Shown piece after piece: positions 30,980 through 34,608 of a stretch of 34,608 bases of DNA. A program made the position numbers and the translations under genes. This stretch comes from Deltaproteobacteria bacterium. GTDB taxonomy: Bacteria; Desulfobacterota; Syntrophia; Syntrophales; UBA2210. The stretch's first letter is position 1. The number at the start of each line of letters is the position of its first letter. Location: positions 1 to 34,608 of the forward strand of contig JAFDAI010000013.1 of the NCBI GenBank assembly GCA_019313905.1, read 5' to 3'. The notes under the pieces are model-generated. The model worked only from the letters and a program-made list of their open reading frames with translations, was not told the DNA's origin and did no database searches.

Positions 30980-31579
30980 ATGAAATATGAAGACCTGATA
31001 TCGTCAATACGAACCCCTATTTTTTCAAAAACCGATGTCATTTTGGCTGGAGGAAAAATTTTTGACTACCAGCTGACTCGCTGGGTAAAGAAAGGATATC
31101 TGCTTAAATTAAAAAACGGCATCTATGCGTTTAATAAGGATTACGAGAAAATCAAGGGCGAGGAAGTTGCCTCGGCGCTTTACCAGCCCAGCTATCTGAG
31201 TCTGGAGAGCGCCCTTTCATCCTACGGATTTATCCCGGAAATGGTTTACTCCTATGTTAGCGTAACCGCGAAGATTAACCGTGCCTTTGATAATAAATTC
31301 GGGCATTTTATCTATCGCCATGTAAAAAGTGAATTATTCTGGGGATACCGGGAAATAAAAACAGACGCCGGCAGATACCTCATTGCCGAACCGGAAAAGG
31401 CCCTGCTGGACTATCTCTACCTCAATCTATCAAAGATCAACAGCGAATCCGATTTTGAGAACCTGAGATTCAATGAAGACCGGCTCAGCGAGACATTAGA
31501 CAAAGAAAAATTTTCGCGATACCTGCAGGCATTTGAAATAAAAAAACTGAAAAGATGGGCGGACAGATGCTTACCTTAG
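30980..31579 (+). CDS. AbiEi-family antitoxin / transcriptional regulator
   Basis: This 199-aa protein has an N-terminal winged helix (SKTDVILAGGKIFDYQLTRWVKKGYLLKLKNGIYAF, about 16-51) and then YLSLESALSSYGFIPEMVYSYVSVTAKINRAF and YLIAEPEKALLDYLYL, the pattern of the AbiEi/DUF6088-like antitoxins. In AbiE systems this protein represses its own operon and blocks the toxin indirectly (type IV). No Shine-Dalgarno is visible, consistent with the very short leader. It overlaps the AbiEii start by 25 bases. Confidence 0.85.
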   Translation: MKYEDLISSIRTPIFSKTDVILAGGKIFDYQLTRWVKKGYLLKLKNGIYAFNKDYEKIKGEEVASALYQPSYLSLESALSSYGFIPEMVYSYVSVTAKINRAFDNKFGHFIYRHVKSELFWGYREIKTDAGRYLIAEPEKALLDYLYLNLSKINSESDFENLRFNEDRLSETLDKEKFSRYLQAFEIKKLKRWADRCLP

Positions 31580-32346
31580 AGCAGATCAAAGGATACTTCC
31601 CGGAGCAAGTGGCCAAAATAAATCCCCGGGGCATTCTGGTCGAATACCTGCAATGCGAGCTTCTCGATTCCCTGTTTAAACTTAAAGAGGTCTCATCTCT
31701 CAGCTTTATAGGCGGCACAGCTATCAGGATGCTGCAGCAGAGCCCGCGTTTCTCCGAAGATCTCGACTTTGATAATTTCAACCTGACATTCAGACAATTC
31801 GAAGAAGCGCTTCAAAAGACCTGCAGAGACATGGAAGCCAAGGGATTCCTGGTCGAATACAGAACCGTTGAACGAGGAGCATACCATTGTTACCTGAGAT
31901 TTCCGGAGATCCTGTATAAATCGGGAATAAGCCCTGATGCCGGTCAGAAAATACTGATAAGGATAGACACCGAACGCAAGAAAAGGTTTTATGAACCACA
32001 GAGACACCTTCTGAACAGATTTACCATTTACCGTCAGATCCTTACGGCCCCTCTTTCAATACTCTTATCCCAGAAAATAATGACGGTTATGCAGAGAAAA
32101 CGTGAAAAAGGCCGGGACCTGTTTGATGTATCAATTTTGATGGGAGTCGCGCGGCCTGATTTCGGTTACATCGCCGAATATCTTGGCATTGAAAGAAAGG
32201 AAATCATCGAGCAATTTACAAAAAGAGTGGAAGAACTGGACCTGGAATACCTGGCCCGCGATGTAGAACCCTTTTTGTTCTCTCCGGAACAGAAAGAAAG
32301 GATATTGACCTTCCGTAAATACTGGCAGCAACAACAGGGGAAGTAA
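31555..32346 (+). CDS. AbiEii-family nucleotidyltransferase toxin
   Basis: This 263-aa protein carries the nucleotidyltransferase motifs in order: GGTAIR (53-58) with SEDLDFD (67-73), LIRIDTERKKRF, the conserved lysine in LLSQKIMTVMQRKREKG, and RDLFDVSILM. These are the four motifs of AbiEii toxins, which transfer nucleotides (often to tRNA) and can abort phage infection. The start may be the ATG at 31555 or at 31567; both overlap the antitoxin gene. The TAA stop (32344-32346) is shared with the left inverted repeat of the Y1 transposase element, so that element inserted exactly at its 3' end without breaking it. An anti-phage role here is an inference. Confidence 0.9.
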   Translation: MGGQMLTLEQIKGYFPEQVAKINPRGILVEYLQCELLDSLFKLKEVSSLSFIGGTAIRMLQQSPRFSEDLDFDNFNLTFRQFEEALQKTCRDMEAKGFLVEYRTVERGAYHCYLRFPEILYKSGISPDAGQKILIRIDTERKKRFYEPQRHLLNRFTIYRQILTAPLSILLSQKIMTVMQRKREKGRDLFDVSILMGVARPDFGYIAEYLGIERKEIIEQFTKRVEELDLEYLARDVEPFLFSPEQKERILTFRKYWQQQQGK

Positions 32347-33114
32347 TGGGGACGGTTCTATTTATTGACAGTGCAGCCTGGTTTTGATATGGGAATGCCA
32401 TGCCGAGAACAGCAAGAATAGCGCCCAAAGAATTTGTTTACCATGTTTTGACCCGTGGGAATAATAAGCATGATATCTTCAAAGACGAAGAAGACTTTAA
32501 GAAATATATCGACATCCTCTGGAAGTACAAAACAAGATATAAATATAAGCTGTACCACTACGTTTTAATGACGAACCATGTTCATTTGGTCATTGAAACC
32601 ATGGAAGACGGGGGCGAACTTTCCCAGATCATGAAGGGAATCAACCTGTCCTATGCTCTGCATTATAAGAAGAAATATAGCCATACAGGTCATTTCTGGC
32701 AGGACCGGTTTAAGAGTATTATCATTGCAAAGGATGAGTACCTGCTGGCCTGCGGCAGTTATGTGGAGCTGAATCCTGTCCGGGCAGGTATGGTAAAAGA
32801 CCCGAAGGATTACCCTTGGAGCAGCTATAAGGCCAATGCGTACGGGGAAAAAGACGATTTAATCGACAAACATATTATATTTGACAATCTTTCGACAGAT
32901 GAAACAGCAAGAAAAGAATACCGTGCGTTCGTTCAGCAGATGCAGCGAAATCATGAATCGATGCGTGGGGAGATGGAGAAACGGACGATATACGGAGGCA
33001 GCGAATTTATCCGGCGATTGAACAAGCGTTACAAAATTGATGCCGTAATCAAGAAACGGGGGCGGCCGAAGAGAGAATCGTCGGAAAAGCCAATTAAATA
33101 GAACCGTCCCCATT
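32345..33114 (+). mobile_element. Y1 (REP-associated tyrosine) transposase element with perfect 20-bp inverted ends
   Basis: AATGGGGACGGTTCTATTTA at 32345-32364 is the exact reverse complement of 33095-33114. The 770-bp unit contains a single transposase gene. The left end uses the AbiEii stop codon and the right end contains the transposase's own stop. Target duplications are not visible, as expected for HUH/Y1 single-strand transposition. Confidence 0.85.
32400..33101 (+). CDS. Y1-type (IS200/REP-associated, RAYT-like) transposase
   Basis: This 233-aa protein starts MPRTARIAPKEFVYHVLTRGNNK, the usual RAYT opening. It has the HUH metal motif HVH (60-62, in LMTNHVHLVIE), GHFWQDRFKS and the catalytic tyrosine Y121 in SYVELNPVRAGMV. 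The C-terminus carries KKRGRPKR (about 218-225), an AT-hook-like motif that could bind the A/T-rich repeats nearby (inference). The gene appears intact. The ATG has no clear Shine-Dalgarno. It would nick single-stranded DNA at hairpin ends; related palindromes at 18340, 21286 and 30109 may be its substrates or those of relatives. Confidence 0.92.
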   Translation: MPRTARIAPKEFVYHVLTRGNNKHDIFKDEEDFKKYIDILWKYKTRYKYKLYHYVLMTNHVHLVIETMEDGGELSQIMKGINLSYALHYKKKYSHTGHFWQDRFKSIIIAKDEYLLACGSYVELNPVRAGMVKDPKDYPWSSYKANAYGEKDDLIDKHIIFDNLSTDETARKEYRAFVQQMQRNHESMRGEMEKRTIYGGSEFIRRLNKRYKIDAVIKKRGRPKRESSEKPIK

Positions 33115-33175
33115 TTACATTAAACATTGTCTTATTCTCGTCCTTTCGTGCTTTCGTGATAATCTTTTTCTCGTA
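33115..33175 (+). repeat. Short family-2 and 8-nt-period repeat copy
   Basis: TTACATTAAACATTGTC followed by CTCGTCCTTTCGTGCTTTCGTGATAATC (in two overlapping pieces). It directly follows the transposase element's right end. Confidence 0.65.
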
Positions 33176-33230
33176 CCGTCTCCAAAAAAGATACAAAAAT
33201 CACTTGAACTATCCCTAAAAAGAAGATAGT

Positions 33231-34535
33231 ATGCCTGCTATGAAAAACATAATTTCTCAACTTATTGATGATTTCCATGAACGGAAATTGCCTGAACTGG
33301 TAACTCGAGATAAGGAATTTTCTGAGATAAAGGGCAAGGCAGATGTCGTCACAGGTATGAGGCGATCAGGTAAGACCTGGTTTTGTTATCAGAAAATAAA
33401 GGAACTGATTGTCTCGGGAACAAAAAAAGAGGAGATACTCTATCTTAACTTTGAAGACGATCGGCTGCTTGATTTTAACGTCCATAATTTCCAGGAAATT
33501 CTTGATGTCTACTTCGGGAAATATCCCGAACATCGCGACACCCGGTGTAAATTTTTCTTTGATGAGATACAGCGAATAGACCAATGGGAAATGTTCATAA
33601 GGCGCCTACTTGATACGGAAAATCTTCAAATCTTTATTACCGGTTCATCATCAAAGCTGCTTGGTTCCGAAATAGCCACCACCCTACGGGGACGTTCTCT
33701 GCCGATAGAAATATTTCCATTCAGTTTTGAAGAATTTTTGAAATTTCACGGGCTTTTTCCCGACAGACCAAAAACGTTTGGCGCGAACACTGCCTCCATA
33801 TTACGCAAGGCCATAAACGATTATCTTGAAGTCGGAGGCTTCCCTGAAATACAGAAACTGGATCGCGATCTTCGAATTGAAGTATTACAGGGTTATATTG
33901 ATTCTGTATTGTTAAAAGACATAGTTGAGCGCCATAAAGTCAGCAATATTCATGTGCTTAAACATCTTGTTCGTCATATTATGAATTCATCCGGGGGGCA
34001 ATTCAGTGTTAACAAATTCTACAATACCATGAAAAGCATGTCGATCAAATGCACCAAGAACAGCTTGTACGCGTATCTTGATCATTTGACAGACGCTTTT
34101 CTATTTTACAAAGTTCCCATTCACAGTCGCTCTGAAAAATCAAGGCTGATTAATCCGGCTAAAATCTACACAATTGATACCGGCCTTTTAAATGCCATGA
34201 CCTTTCGCAATTCATATAATTACGGCCCACTGCTGGAAACCATGGTATTTATGCATCTGCGTCGCTGGGGTTATGACGCGGAATATGTCAATACAAAAGA
34301 CGGGCATGAAGCCGATTTCTTTGCGCGGCATAAGATTTCAGGCAAGGCGCAGCTGATTCAGGTATGCTGGGCTCTGTCGGACAAAAAAACCTTTGAAAGA
34401 GAACTCCGGGGATTGAAAAGCGCAATGGATGAACATTCACTCTCCACAGGCACGATAGTAACATGGGATGACGAAGCCATCATAGAGAATAAAATAAAAG
34501 TAATCCCCATCTGGAAATGGACCCTTGGGGTCTGA
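33231..34535 (+). CDS. AAA_14 / DUF4143 ATPase of unknown function
   Basis: This 434-aa protein has Walker A GMRRSGKT (42-49), Walker B KFFFDE (107-112), a sensor-like FITGSSSKLL (135-144) and TLRGRSLPIEIFPFSFEEFL, which together define the AAA_14 family. The C-terminal DUF4143 domain includes VLLKDIVERHKV, LLNAMTF and a PD-(D/E)XK-like stretch DGHEADFFARH ... AQLIQVCW with a degenerate lysine position. These proteins are common, mobile and of unproven function, often near toxin-antitoxin or transposon genes, as here. The ATG at 33231 has a weak AGAAG upstream; a second in-frame ATG is nine bases later. Intact to its TGA stop. Confidence 0.88.
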   Translation: MPAMKNIISQLIDDFHERKLPELVTRDKEFSEIKGKADVVTGMRRSGKTWFCYQKIKELIVSGTKKEEILYLNFEDDRLLDFNVHNFQEILDVYFGKYPEHRDTRCKFFFDEIQRIDQWEMFIRRLLDTENLQIFITGSSSKLLGSEIATTLRGRSLPIEIFPFSFEEFLKFHGLFPDRPKTFGANTASILRKAINDYLEVGGFPEIQKLDRDLRIEVLQGYIDSVLLKDIVERHKVSNIHVLKHLVRHIMNSSGGQFSVNKFYNTMKSMSIKCTKNSLYAYLDHLTDAFLFYKVPIHSRSEKSRLINPAKIYTIDTGLLNAMTFRNSYNYGPLLETMVFMHLRRWGYDAEYVNTKDGHEADFFARHKISGKAQLIQVCWALSDKKTFERELRGLKSAMDEHSLSTGTIVTWDDEAIIENKIKVIPIWKWTLGV

Positions 34536-34548
34536 ACTTGACACTTGG

Positions 34549-34608
34549 AGTTTTTTTGTATTTTCGTTTTTAATTAAACATCAAACATTCAAAATCAAAC
34601 ATTGTCTT
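34549..34608 (+). repeat. Repeat text continuing to the right edge
   Basis: TTTTTTTGTATTTTCG and then AATTAAACATCAAACATTC, AAAATCAAACATTGTC: family-2 repeat running off the window, so the repeat-rich region continues beyond it. Confidence 0.6.

Overview
The window is about 34.6 kb of moderate-GC bacterial chromosome. It most resembles an anaerobic deltaproteobacterium (Desulfobacterota, possibly a syntrophic lineage). The gene families support this: a ferredoxin-fused ETF next to a membrane FeS ETF:quinone oxidoreductase, an electron-bifurcating NfnAB pair, an AhbB-type siroheme decarboxylase beside hemL, and a MarR-type EPS-associated regulator. The taxonomic call is inference from gene content. 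No rRNA or tRNA gene was seen.

Region 1 (1-8.4 kb) is compact and almost repeat-free. It holds a ClC chloride channel running off the left edge (minus strand), the ribosome-assembly GTPase engB, an etfB-etfA-EMO operon that would move acyl-CoA dehydrogenase electrons into the quinone pool, and nfnA-nfnB for NADH/ferredoxin/NADP exchange. Region 2 (8.4-15.5 kb) is housekeeping with short repeats. It holds a minus-strand sugar nucleotidyltransferase and RmlC-like epimerase, ribD, a specialised NusG paralogue, a metallo-beta-lactamase-fold hydrolase, a GGQ release-factor-like protein, an isolated atpE, then ahbB and hemL.

Region 3 (15.5-30.1 kb) is an exopolysaccharide/capsule locus. It holds a MarR-EPS regulator, UDP-glucuronate 4-epimerase, gmd, fcl, UDP-glucuronate decarboxylase, a GNAT acetyltransferase, Wzz, a seven-SLBB Wza-like exporter, Wzi and a nucleotide-sugar dehydrogenase. 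Together these predict UDP-uronic acids, UDP-xylose and GDP-fucose as building blocks, plus the export apparatus. There are no glycosyltransferases, Wzx or Wzy in the window. Region 4 (30.1-34.6 kb) is a mobile/defence strip: a Phd/RelE-type toxin-antitoxin pair, an AbiEi/AbiEii pair, a Y1 (REP-associated) tyrosine transposase with perfect 20-bp inverted ends, and an AAA_14/DUF4143 ATPase.

The most unusual aspect is the intergenic DNA of regions 3 and 4. Nearly every transcription unit is separated by dispersed repeats. Family 1 is an A/T-rich repeat built on an 8-nt period (core ACGAA). It flanks a GxxExxY (PD-(D/E)XK-like) gene as inverted repeats, including a 107-bp pair about 97% identical. 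Family 2 consists of runs related to ATTAAACATTG, which abut start codons and sometimes become coding. Family 3 consists of GGGGTCAGG / GGGGACGG / AGGGACAGCGCCC ends, which sit on or beside stop codons and match the ends of the Y1 transposase element in style. Family 4 is a GC-rich REP-like hairpin in five copies. Family 5 is the GTCATTGCGA palindrome. The GxxExxY/8-nt repeat association and the stop-codon placement of family 3 are the best candidates for undescribed biology here.
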